64,000 bases of DNA from Stieleria tagensis (GTDB lineage Bacteria > Planctomycetota > Planctomycetia > Pirellulales > Pirellulaceae), in the NCBI RefSeq assembly GCF_024129865.1, contig NZ_JAMYFE010000047.1:32548-96547 (forward strand). Reading direction: 5' to 3'. Below, one piece after another: positions 29,328 to 37,849 of this stretch. Numbering within the stretch: the stretch's first letter is position 1; each line of letters begins with the position of its first letter. The notes under the pieces are model-generated. The model worked only from the letters and a program-made list of their open reading frames with translations, ran no database searches and had not been told where the DNA came from. The position numbers were made by a program, and so were the translations under genes.

Positions 29328-31370
29328 TCATTCACGATTGGCATCAAGCAACCGCTGCGCCCGCTCGCGTGCTTCCGCCGCCCAGTTTTGACCGTCATAA
29401 AGGTTGACAATACCTTGCAACATCTTTCGCCGCTGATCATCGGGTAGTTGTTGGGCACGATCAATCCGCAGCATCAATTCCTGTAGCTTGGGATCCTGAA
29501 CCGACGCATCGGATTGGCCCGAAAGTGCAGCCAAGCGATCGACCTCGAATTGAGCCAACTCGGCCAATTCCGAGCGTTCATCGGACTCGTCGGCGTCTTG
29601 CAGCGTTGAGTCATGAAACACGTCCAACCAATGCTGAAGCCGTTGTTGCGCCGCATCCGGATCGGTCGATTGTAGCGCCATCGCATCAAGGAAGGATTGT
29701 TCGAACAAGGGGCCCTCGGAGGTCCGCAACTTGGACTTCAGTTTCAATCGCCGCACCGCAGCTTGAACGCGCTGGGTCATCTGGCGTTCTCGTAGCGAGT
29801 CGGCCTGAGGATGTTCGGGATACAACTTCAAAAACCGTTCGACCGCATTGTCGGCTTCAAAGGACTGGCCGCTGGCATCTTGCAGTTCGATCTCGGCCAG
29901 CAGGTCCGCCGCCGTCGGACCACGCAGCGAAACGATCAAGAACCCGACGCCGACCAGCAGAGCGATCGCGAGCGCGGCGATCGACAACGTTTGCAATAGC
30001 GGCCGCTCCTGACGATCCAACGCCGTTGCAAAGTAACCGTCTCGGAGTTCACCATCGCTGACTGTTTGAAAGTGAGTTTGACCGCTCTCACTGATCGACG
30101 GCTCGGTGCCGGAATCCGTTTCCATGGGCAGCGCGCTGGGCACACCATCAGCCAGCGCCGTGACCCCGGTTCCCAGCACGGTTCCACGGTCACCGCTGCG
30201 TCCCTCGGTATGCACCGTAGCGGCTGCTGGATCAACCTGACCCTTCGCCGTTGGAGTGCCGTTGGATGCGTTTACGTTTTCGACGGTGTCGTTGCGCCGC
30301 GTCAATTCAGATCCCAGCCTTGTCTTGTCACTCGGATCGACGCCACCGTCCGGTTGCCCCACCGCACCGCCCGTCCCAGCCGCAGGGGCGGCAGCGGCCG
30401 TGTCACTCCCCAGCAGACCACTGCCGGTCAGCTTGTCGGCTTGGGAATCCAACGGATCCAGTGCACCGCCGGACGATCCACCGCCGGACGAACCACTGCC
30501 GGAGGGCTCGGGTTCGGGCTGGGCATCGCGATCGACCATCGTTTGCATCCGCTGCAATCCCGTCCGCATGGCTTTCAATCGATTCATCACCGCCAGCGCC
30601 GTGGGGGGGCGATTCTCGGGCAGTTTCTCCAACAACTCGGCCACGATTTGCACCACATCGTCAGGCAGGTGTGGATCGATCATGTCCAGCGGAATGAATT
30701 CTTTGTGCTTCACGGCCGCGATGACTTCGGTGACATTTTTGCCGCGAAATGGAGGCCGCCCACACAACATCGCGTACATCACACAGCCCAGCGAAAATAA
30801 ATCCGTGCGTGGTGTGATCCCCGACTCAGACGCCTGTTCGGGCGACATAAAATCGGCCGTGCCCATGATCGATCCGACCGCCGTTTGGTCGTGGCCAAAG
30901 ATCTTGCTGATCCCAAAATCGACCAGTTTGACGGTCCCGTCGTCTTGGATGATCAAATTCGCCGGCTTCAGATCACGGTGAATCACGCCAAAATCATGCG
31001 CATGTTTGAGCGCCGCACAAACCTGAATCGAGATATCCAGAACGGCTTCCCAAGACAGTTTCTTTTCCCGTCGAATGATCTCCTGCAGCGTGTCGCCGGC
31101 GACATATTCCATCGAATAAAACAGCATCCCCTGTTCTTCGCCATAGCCGATCAAACGCACAATGTTGGGATGCTTTAACATCTTCAGCGTTTCGATTTCG
31201 GCATGAAAACGGCGCCGAAATCGCATCTCGTCGGACATCTGCGTGGCGATCAGTTTGACCGCAACCTGTTGCCCCGTTTTCTCATGTGTCGCTTTGAAAA
31301 CCGTCCCCATTCCGCCGCGGCCGATGGTTTGGCCGATTCGATAGGGGCCCAAAAATTCAGGTGGCTTCAT
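29328..31370 (-). CDS. Membrane Ser/Thr protein kinase (Hanks type)
   Basis: The 680-residue protein has an N-terminal kinase domain (10-270): glycine loop GRGGMG at 17-22, ATP lysine K39, catalytic HRDLKPAN at 131-138, DFG at 151-153 and SPEQA at 176-180. A Ser/Gly/Ala-rich, apparently disordered linker (280-450) follows, then a single transmembrane helix (about 459-483, SIAALAIALLVGVGFLIVSL). The C-terminal 195 residues are helical and charged, with TPR-like text (AVERFLKLYPEHPQADSL), and would be outside the membrane. Family knowledge supports a transmembrane receptor kinase; no PASTA repeats are present. It is divergent from lnt, so the region 31371-31625 should hold both promoters. Confidence 0.93.
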   Translation of the reverse strand: MKPPEFLGPYRIGQTIGRGGMGTVFKATHEKTGQQVAVKLIATQMSDEMRFRRRFHAEIETLKMLKHPNIVRLIGYGEEQGMLFYSMEYVAGDTLQEIIRREKKLSWEAVLDISIQVCAALKHAHDFGVIHRDLKPANLIIQDDGTVKLVDFGISKIFGHDQTAVGSIMGTADFMSPEQASESGITPRTDLFSLGCVMYAMLCGRPPFRGKNVTEVIAAVKHKEFIPLDMIDPHLPDDVVQIVAELLEKLPENRPPTALAVMNRLKAMRTGLQRMQTMVDRDAQPEPEPSGSGSSGGGSSGGALDPLDSQADKLTGSGLLGSDTAAAAPAAGTGGAVGQPDGGVDPSDKTRLGSELTRRNDTVENVNASNGTPTAKGQVDPAAATVHTEGRSGDRGTVLGTGVTALADGVPSALPMETDSGTEPSISESGQTHFQTVSDGELRDGYFATALDRQERPLLQTLSIAALAIALLVGVGFLIVSLRGPTAADLLAEIELQDASGQSFEADNAVERFLKLYPEHPQADSLRERQMTQRVQAAVRRLKLKSKLRTSEGPLFEQSFLDAMALQSTDPDAAQQRLQHWLDVFHDSTLQDADESDERSELAELAQFEVDRLAALSGQSDASVQDPKLQELMLRIDRAQQLPDDQRRKMLQGIVNLYDGQNWAAEARERAQRLLDANRE

Positions 31371-31625
31371 AGCAAACGAAAGTCAATAGAGAAGTCGAAA
31401 CAGGGGGCAAACGCCATCGCCGATGACAACCTCCTACTTTAACAACTCCACCGGCAACACTTCGCAACCTGTCAGCAACAGATTGTTTTTTTGCGGTGGA
31501 TTTTGTAGATCCTGCCGATGGGGTGCCAGCTGCGTTGTCGCGGCCGTGAAAATCATGGATGATCGGTGCCGCAGCGGGGGAAACCCGAATTCCGCCGACC
31601 ACGCCGTTGCTCTACGATCTGCCGC

Positions 31626-33386
31626 ATGACACACACGGCCCCCAACCACACGCCTGCCCGCCCCACCACGCCGGCGCCAACGATTGGTCGCGACTGGTGG
31701 ATTCTGTCCGTATCCTCGGCGATGCTGTTGTGGATCAGTGGGCCGCCACTGGGCTGGTGGCCGATCGCCTTTGTGGCGGTGATTCCTTGGCTGGTCGCGA
31801 CATTGCCGGCGGTGGTCACACGAAAACAGTACCTGGTGCTGTACTTGGCTGGTTGCGTCTACTGGGCTTTGACGCTGCAAGGTTTGCGACACGCCAACCC
31901 ATTGATCTATCCGTGCTGGATCGCATTGGCCGCGTACCTGGCGGTCTATCCGATCCTGTTCGTGATTGTGCTGCGCCGCACGATCCGCTGGGGAATCCCG
32001 CTGATGACCGCAACCCCCCTGGCATGGGTGGGAATGGAATGTGTGCGCAACTACATGCTGACCGGGATCAGCGCTGCGATGTTGGGTCACACGATGGCCG
32101 ATGTTCCGCTGATGATTCAGATCGCTGATCTGGGCGGTTCCTACGCCGTTTCACTAGTCATTGTCGCTGTCAACGTTGCCGGATTCACACTGGCCCACTG
32201 GTGTTTTGGTCGCCGCCAAAAAGTGTCAATCAAGTCCTTGATCATCGACGGATCGGTTGCCGCTGGCCTGCTGGTCGGCACGTTGCTGTATGGCCAGTAT
32301 CGATTGAACCAACCGACGGAGGAATCATCGACCACGTTTGCACTGGTCGGCCGCAATGAACCTGTCGAATACAACCAAGATCAGGCGCGTGAGCTAGAAC
32401 TGTTTGACGCTTACACACGCCAATCAATCGCCGCGGTCGAATCAAGCGCTGTGACGGTCGATGCTGTGGTGTGGCCCGAATCGATGTTCACCGGAACGCT
32501 GCCATGGGTGATCGGACAGGCCGACGCGGAGATCGCCCAGGAAAACGATCTGACCGTGGAAGAAGTGCAATCGTTTATCGATGAACGTCGCCGCGCGTTC
32601 CAATTTCGCGCCGGATCACTGCAATCGCTGCTGGCCAAATCCAACGGGACCGAAAACGTCAAACCAGAATTGATTGTCGGCTGCGGCGTCATCCGATATG
32701 GCAAGCAGCCTGCATTCTACAACGGCATCGTCCACCTGGATCGTGATGCGACGGTCCAACAATGGTATGGCAAAATGCATTTGGTGATGTTTGGCGAATA
32801 CATTCCACTGGTCAAAAGCATACCGATCATACGTGATTGGATCCCAGCCGGCCTGGGGCTGACCGCCGGCGACGGCACCCGTGAGTTCCAAGTCGGTCCA
32901 ACCAAATTGTGCCCAAACGTCTGTATCGAAACGGCGGTCGAACGGGTTGCGATCAATCACATGCGGCAGTTGAGGGCTCAGTCCAGCGGCGCTCCGTCGG
33001 GCGGCGAAGGGGGAATGCCCAATGCGATCGTCACCGTCACCAATGATGCTTGGTTCGATGACTCAAGTGTCGTCCAGCATCACAAACGCTGTGCCCAATT
33101 TGTTGCCATAGCCTGTCGCCGGCCGGTCCTGTCGGCAGCCAACAATGGTCCCACCGTCTGGATCGACAGCAACGGCAGGGTGGTGAAGGAACTGCAACAG
33201 GGCGGCGCGGGCAGCGTGATCGCCCGGCCCCGTATTGACCGTCGCATCAGTTTGGTGATGACGTTGGCCGATTGGCCGGCCCGAATTTGCGCCCTGTTGT
33301 TCTTGGGCGTCTTGATCTATCGACCGCGACGTGCTGTCGGCACGGCTCCAGACAGCTCGGCCACAGACACCAGCAATGGTCCGTAG
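31626..33386 (+). CDS. lnt: Apolipoprotein N-acyltransferase
   Basis: The enzyme adds the third acyl chain to the N-terminal cysteine of lipoproteins in the inner membrane. Several membrane helices (residues about 25-230) precede a carbon-nitrogen-hydrolase domain. The catalytic triad can be read as E285 (VVWPESMF), K383 (WYGKMHLVMFGEYIPL) and C433 (CPNVCIE), and the family block VTVTNDAWFDDSS is present; one more helix lies near the C-terminus. The ATG at 31626 (MTHTAPN) is preferred to the frame opening at 31566, whose 20 extra residues are Arg-rich and unlike the family. At 586 residues it is longer than E. coli Lnt (512). Confidence 0.93.
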   Translation: MTHTAPNHTPARPTTPAPTIGRDWWILSVSSAMLLWISGPPLGWWPIAFVAVIPWLVATLPAVVTRKQYLVLYLAGCVYWALTLQGLRHANPLIYPCWIALAAYLAVYPILFVIVLRRTIRWGIPLMTATPLAWVGMECVRNYMLTGISAAMLGHTMADVPLMIQIADLGGSYAVSLVIVAVNVAGFTLAHWCFGRRQKVSIKSLIIDGSVAAGLLVGTLLYGQYRLNQPTEESSTTFALVGRNEPVEYNQDQARELELFDAYTRQSIAAVESSAVTVDAVVWPESMFTGTLPWVIGQADAEIAQENDLTVEEVQSFIDERRRAFQFRAGSLQSLLAKSNGTENVKPELIVGCGVIRYGKQPAFYNGIVHLDRDATVQQWYGKMHLVMFGEYIPLVKSIPIIRDWIPAGLGLTAGDGTREFQVGPTKLCPNVCIETAVERVAINHMRQLRAQSSGAPSGGEGGMPNAIVTVTNDAWFDDSSVVQHHKRCAQFVAIACRRPVLSAANNGPTVWIDSNGRVVKELQQGGAGSVIARPRIDRRISLVMTLADWPARICALLFLGVLIYRPRRAVGTAPDSSATDTSNGP

Positions 33387-33617
33387 CAGCGTCCAGGGGG
33401 CGTTTCGGTGTCGATTTGATCGCCAAATGGTCAACTGGATTAGGGAACAATTAAATGATTAACCGAGTCCCCCCCACCGGTCTCGCTCGCTAGGGTATCG
33501 TATTGACGGCTGACCGTTTGCCACTGGGCGCGCCGCATCGGGCTACAACTGCCAACGGCGCCGATGGCAACTCTGCCGACCAATACACCTGTGCCACCCA
33601 TCAAGTTTGTTTCCGCT

Positions 33618-36600
33618 ATGTACGTTCGCTGCCCGAAATGCGATACGTCAATCGAGGCTTCGGAATCCGAAAACCTCTCGGAGTTGCTGTGTACTGGTTG
33701 CGGGGAAAAAATCAATCTATTCGTCGAAGAGGAATCGACGACTGACCCGCCGGATTCGTTCCCGGAAATTGGTCAGTTTCGCTTGATCGCCCAAGTCGGT
33801 AAGGGCGGCTTTGGGGTGGTCTGGAAAGCCGAAGACACGCAGCTCGATCGGTTCGTCGCGATCAAAACGCCTCGGCCCGGCAGCATCGCACCGGACAAAT
33901 CCAATCAATTCATCCGCGAGGCCCAAGCGGCCGCGCAGCTGCATCACCCGAACATCGTCAGCGTCCACGAAGTCGGACGCACCGCCGATGGCATTTATAT
34001 CGTCAGCGACTTTATCGACGGAACGACGCTATATAAGTGGATGCATGAAAATGAACCGGAAATACGCCAGGCTGCCAAGCTATGCATCACAATCGCCGAT
34101 GCACTGCAACACGCCCATGCCGCCGGAATCATCCACCGCGACATCAAACCGGGCAACATTCTGATCGATACGGATCAGATTCCTTATGTGACCGATTTTG
34201 GATTGGCCCAGCGACAATTTGGCGACACCGCGATGACGGTAGACCAACGAATTGTGGGCACACCATCTTACATGTCGCCCGAACAAGCACTCGGTGAACG
34301 GGTCGATTGCCGTACCGACATCTATTCGCTCGGCGTGTTGCTGTTTGAACTACTGACCGGCACCCGCCCGTTTCGTGGCAGCCGAAACCGGGTGCTTCAA
34401 AAGGTGATCGAAGAGGATCCGATCTATCCACGCCGCTTGAACGGGAGCGTGCCACGTGATTTGGAAACCATCTGTCTGAAGTGTCTGCAGAAACATCCCT
34501 CGTCACGCTATCAGTCGGCCGACGAACTGCGAGACGATTTGCAGCGTTTCCTCGATCATCAACCGATCCATGCGCGTCCCACCAACAGCCTGGAAAGAAT
34601 TGGCAAATGGTGCGTCCGAAAACCGCTGGTCGCGTCGTTGTATGCACTCGTTTTCTTGGCCACGGTGGCGGGCATTTCCGGGGTGACATGGCAATGGCAA
34701 CGGGCCTTGGCCAGCCAACGTCGGCACGCCAAAACGCAGATCCGATTGATCCGCGAGGCAGAACCAGCGGCGGTACTTCCGGCCATCGACGGGCTTGACG
34801 AATTTCGTCAATGGACCGATCCAGAATTGAAAATGCTGGCGAAGTCTGACGACTTGCCCCCGTCAGATCGATTTCGAGTTCGGCTGGCACTGGTCGGTGA
34901 AAATCCGGACTACGCCGCGCCCATCACGCATCAACTGCTGTTTGATCCCTCGTTGGATTTCCCGGAACTTTCCCTGGGTATCAAACTGCTGTCCAGATCC
35001 GGTGCGCTGCCAACACCCGCGCTCAGCGAATCGGCGCGCAATCCAACCCTAGATGATTCTCAACGATTTCGGTCAATATTTATGTTGGCGCTGATCGAAG
35101 GCTTAATGCCGCAATCGTCGCAGACCGACTGGCAGGAGCTCGCCCCGTTCACTGCCGAAAATCTGGTTTACCAGACTTCCAGATTTCCCGACCACTACCA
35201 AATCTTGGTCGCGGCATTCCGCTCGGTTCAGGCAAATCTTTCACCAGCACTGCGTGATTATTTATTCAAAGATCAACCCGGCGACAATGAACGTTACACG
35301 GCGACGTCGATTTTGGGGGAATACCTGATCGATGACCCCCAACAACTGTGCGACGTCCTGATGCGACTGAGCGGTGACCCGTTCAAGGTATTGCTGCAAA
35401 GCGTCAATCAACACACCGACCACGCGATTGCTCATTTCGAAAGCGTGCTGGCGACAACCGCCCCGGTCCCGGGAATTGACGACAATTCAACTGAGTGGCT
35501 GTCGCGTAAAGCTACCGCGGCGGTGGCGCGTTTGTATCTGGGCCAGGATCCGCGCGGCGTGTGGGCATTGTTCAGCCATTCACCTGATCCGACGCTGCGA
35601 ACCTTCCTGGTGCATCGCTGCGCCGAACTACAACTGCCGCCCGAGATCATCATCGATCAACTCGACAAAGAATCCGACGCTTCGGCACGCCGCGCGTTGA
35701 TCCTGGCGTTGGGCCAGTATCGTGGAGTGAGCGACGAATTGAAAAACGTCGTTCGCCCCGAATTAGCACAATGGTATCGCAGTGATGCGGACGCGGGCAT
35801 TCATTCTGCGGTCGCTTGGCTGTTGCACAGGTGGGACGAAAATGAACTGGTCGATCGGATGGATAACGAGCCCGCCTTCCACGAAATCGTTCCCACTCGG
35901 CAATGGTTCGTCAATTCTGTCGGTAACACCATGATCATCGTCGACCATCCGCCGGTTTTTAGGATGGGGGCACCAGCCAACGAACCGATGCGCACCAAAT
36001 CCGATCGGCAACATCTGCGAAAAATCGATCGAAAAATTGCCGTGGCAACCACCGAAGTGACTTGGGAACAATTCCAACAGTTCAGCGACGCCGTCGATCA
36101 AATCGAATACGAACACCCCATCGACTACGGCCCCGACCCGAAAGGTCCCGCATTGAGTGTGGATTGGGTTCAATCCGCGATGTATTGTCGTTGGCTAAGC
36201 GAACAAGAGGGCATTGCCGAGGACCAGATGTGTTTCCCACCATTGGACGAAATCAACGTCAACATGCAATTGCCCGATGACCTATTGCAACGTACCGGAT
36301 ATCGGTTGCCGACCGAAGGCGAATGGGAGTGCGTCTGCCGAGCCGGAACGACGACCATTCGCTTTTTTGGTTGCTGCGAGAAAAGCATCAATGAGTACGG
36401 CTGGCACATTGCTAATTCAAACGACTTTGCCTATCGAGTCGGGTTACTGAAACCGAATGACTACGGCCTATTCGATGTCTATGGAAACGCCTGGGAATGG
36501 TGCATCGATCGCCACGGATCGCTACCAACACGCGGCCCCGGCCAGCATTACGTTGACGCACCAAAATTGGTGGGTACCAAAGGACATGTACTGCGCGGCG

Positions 36601-36716
36601 GCAGCATGAACACTCGCGCCGCCGCATTGCGATCCGCCCAGCGTGATTTCCTCGATACGGAACACAATCGAAATCACAATGTCGGCTTTCGAATCGTCCG
36701 GACACTCAGCGATTAG
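33618..36716 (+). CDS. Receptor-like Ser/Thr kinase with C-terminal FGE/C-type-lectin domain
   Basis: Using ATG 33618 (MYVRCPKCD) gives 1,032 residues; the frame is open to 33564. A four-cysteine knuckle (C5, C8, C25, C28) precedes a kinase domain with GKGGFG 61-66, K83, HRDIKPGN 153-160, DFG 173-175 and SPEQA 210-214. A transmembrane helix at about 347-370 is followed by a helical, HEAT-like region (about 400-750). A formylglycine-generating-enzyme-type domain (about 764-1030) contains RLPTEGEWECVCRAG, YGLFDVYGNAWEWC, LRGGSMN and HNVGFRIV. The active-site cysteines of true FGE, which lie just after RGGS, are absent, so the fold is more likely a ligand-binding module on the outer face of the membrane than an oxidase. 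The following genes include a sulfotransferase and a glycosyltransferase on the same strand. Confidence 0.93.
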   Translation: MYVRCPKCDTSIEASESENLSELLCTGCGEKINLFVEEESTTDPPDSFPEIGQFRLIAQVGKGGFGVVWKAEDTQLDRFVAIKTPRPGSIAPDKSNQFIREAQAAAQLHHPNIVSVHEVGRTADGIYIVSDFIDGTTLYKWMHENEPEIRQAAKLCITIADALQHAHAAGIIHRDIKPGNILIDTDQIPYVTDFGLAQRQFGDTAMTVDQRIVGTPSYMSPEQALGERVDCRTDIYSLGVLLFELLTGTRPFRGSRNRVLQKVIEEDPIYPRRLNGSVPRDLETICLKCLQKHPSSRYQSADELRDDLQRFLDHQPIHARPTNSLERIGKWCVRKPLVASLYALVFLATVAGISGVTWQWQRALASQRRHAKTQIRLIREAEPAAVLPAIDGLDEFRQWTDPELKMLAKSDDLPPSDRFRVRLALVGENPDYAAPITHQLLFDPSLDFPELSLGIKLLSRSGALPTPALSESARNPTLDDSQRFRSIFMLALIEGLMPQSSQTDWQELAPFTAENLVYQTSRFPDHYQILVAAFRSVQANLSPALRDYLFKDQPGDNERYTATSILGEYLIDDPQQLCDVLMRLSGDPFKVLLQSVNQHTDHAIAHFESVLATTAPVPGIDDNSTEWLSRKATAAVARLYLGQDPRGVWALFSHSPDPTLRTFLVHRCAELQLPPEIIIDQLDKESDASARRALILALGQYRGVSDELKNVVRPELAQWYRSDADAGIHSAVAWLLHRWDENELVDRMDNEPAFHEIVPTRQWFVNSVGNTMIIVDHPPVFRMGAPANEPMRTKSDRQHLRKIDRKIAVATTEVTWEQFQQFSDAVDQIEYEHPIDYGPDPKGPALSVDWVQSAMYCRWLSEQEGIAEDQMCFPPLDEINVNMQLPDDLLQRTGYRLPTEGEWECVCRAGTTTIRFFGCCEKSINEYGWHIANSNDFAYRVGLLKPNDYGLFDVYGNAWEWCIDRHGSLPTRGPGQHYVDAPKLVGTKGHVLRGGSMNTRAAALRSAQRDFLDTEHNRNHNVGFRIVRTLSD

Positions 36717-36760
36717 CCTGCCCAGATTGATCTGTTTTCCATTTTCCGTTTTCACTTCAA

Positions 36761-37207
36761 ATGGCTTTCACTAACAGAGAAAAAACCATGATTAAAAAAC
36801 GCAAAAGCACAAACATCTTCACTCCCAAAGATATGACGAAAGTCACCAGTTCAACCATTTCGAGTGACGCTGTGCAATGGACCGAAGACGAAAACTGGTC
36901 GGACCTACACACCGGTCGAGCCTTGATGCAGGTGACCGGCATCAGTTTTTCCAAGGACAACAAAAACCGTTGGACGCTGTCCTACAAAGTCAGGAACTTC
37001 ACACGTCGTCATCGGTGGGTCCATAAACTGGACGCCATCGATGCTGACGGCGAAGTCCTGTGCACGATCGTCATGCCCCCCGTGCTGTGTTGTCCGGCCG
37101 ATCGAATCCACAACGTGAGTATCCGCAAGCGATTCCGGGCGCTTGCCGTGCATGAGTCACAAATCGATCAATTCATTCGGCGAGGGGCCGGTGAATACCG
37201 CGCCTAA
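36761..37207 (+). CDS. Hypothetical protein
   Basis: I do not recognise this 148-residue protein. It starts at ATG 36761; an in-frame ATG at 36788 follows a purine-rich AGAGAAAAAA and may be the real start (139 residues). It has a basic N-terminus, no signal peptide or membrane segment, and aromatic/basic stretches such as RNFTRRHRWVHKLDAID, plus a Cys pair in PPVLCCPAD. It begins 44 bases after the kinase stop and ends 10 bases before the sulfotransferase start, so it is probably co-transcribed with both. The 5' part is more A-rich than its neighbours. Confidence 0.7.
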   Translation: MAFTNREKTMIKKRKSTNIFTPKDMTKVTSSTISSDAVQWTEDENWSDLHTGRALMQVTGISFSKDNKNRWTLSYKVRNFTRRHRWVHKLDAIDADGEVLCTIVMPPVLCCPADRIHNVSIRKRFRALAVHESQIDQFIRRGAGEYRA

Positions 37208-37217
37208 CTCATAGCCG

Positions 37218-37808
37218 ATGCCAGGATTGAGACTCCGTCACAGCTTGTTTTTGCATGTCCCCAAAACCGGCGGGAATTGGGTCAGTCATGTTTTGCTGCG
37301 TGAATTCCCCGATGCTCGGCGGACGCCAAAGATTCACACCACTCGCAAATCGGCTGCTGACCCCCAGGCGTTTACGTTTGCCTTTGTACGCCATCCGCTC
37401 TCGTGGTACCAATCCTATTTCAGTTACAAACAACGCAAGGGATGGGATCCCAAAAACGACTGGGACCAACGGGTGAAAAGCGACTGTTTTGGTGACTTTC
37501 TGGAAACAGCCCTCGATTTGACGCCGGGCTATTACAGCAAAATGCTGCGGCGCTATGTCGGACAGGTCGGCGACGAAATTGATTTCATAGGTCGATTTGA
37601 AACGCTGGTGGATGACTTGATCACTGCCCTGCAAATGGCGGGCGAGCCATTCAATCCGGCAACCCTTCGCGAGACACCGCCGATCAATCAGTCCCAATAC
37701 GGCCAACATCCCGCCATCTATCCTGTCGATTTGATCGAGCCCGTGATCGCATCCGAATGGGAAACCGTGCAGCGTTTCTATCCGGTCACGACCGCTCACA
37801 CCGACTGA
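37218..37808 (+). CDS. Sulfotransferase-family protein
   Basis: The 196-residue protein has the two PAPS-binding signatures of carbohydrate-type sulfotransferases: the 5'-phosphosulfate loop HVPKTGGNW (residues 13-21) and the 3'-phosphate region FVRHPLSWYQS (about 55-65). The C-terminal ILPV-DLIEPVIASEWETV helix is also typical. Such enzymes move sulfate from PAPS to glycans or other acceptors. The protein is short for the family but has both motifs. The next gene encodes two glycosyltransferase domains, which suggests a sulfated glycan product (inference). Confidence 0.85.
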   Translation: MPGLRLRHSLFLHVPKTGGNWVSHVLLREFPDARRTPKIHTTRKSAADPQAFTFAFVRHPLSWYQSYFSYKQRKGWDPKNDWDQRVKSDCFGDFLETALDLTPGYYSKMLRRYVGQVGDEIDFIGRFETLVDDLITALQMAGEPFNPATLRETPPINQSQYGQHPAIYPVDLIEPVIASEWETVQRFYPVTTAHTD

Positions 37809-37849
37809 CCCCACCGCCTCCGTTCACGGTTGCCCTGTTTCCTGCTGAA

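Noticed and set aside
33618..36716. Calling the C-terminal domain a working sulfatase-modifying enzyme
   Set aside because: The cysteines needed for formylglycine formation are absent after the RGGS block and no sulfatase is present.
37757..37849. N-terminal extension of the tandem glycosyltransferase to 37757
   Set aside because: It would overlap the sulfotransferase coding region by 52 bases and adds Pro-rich text with no counterpart expected in the family.
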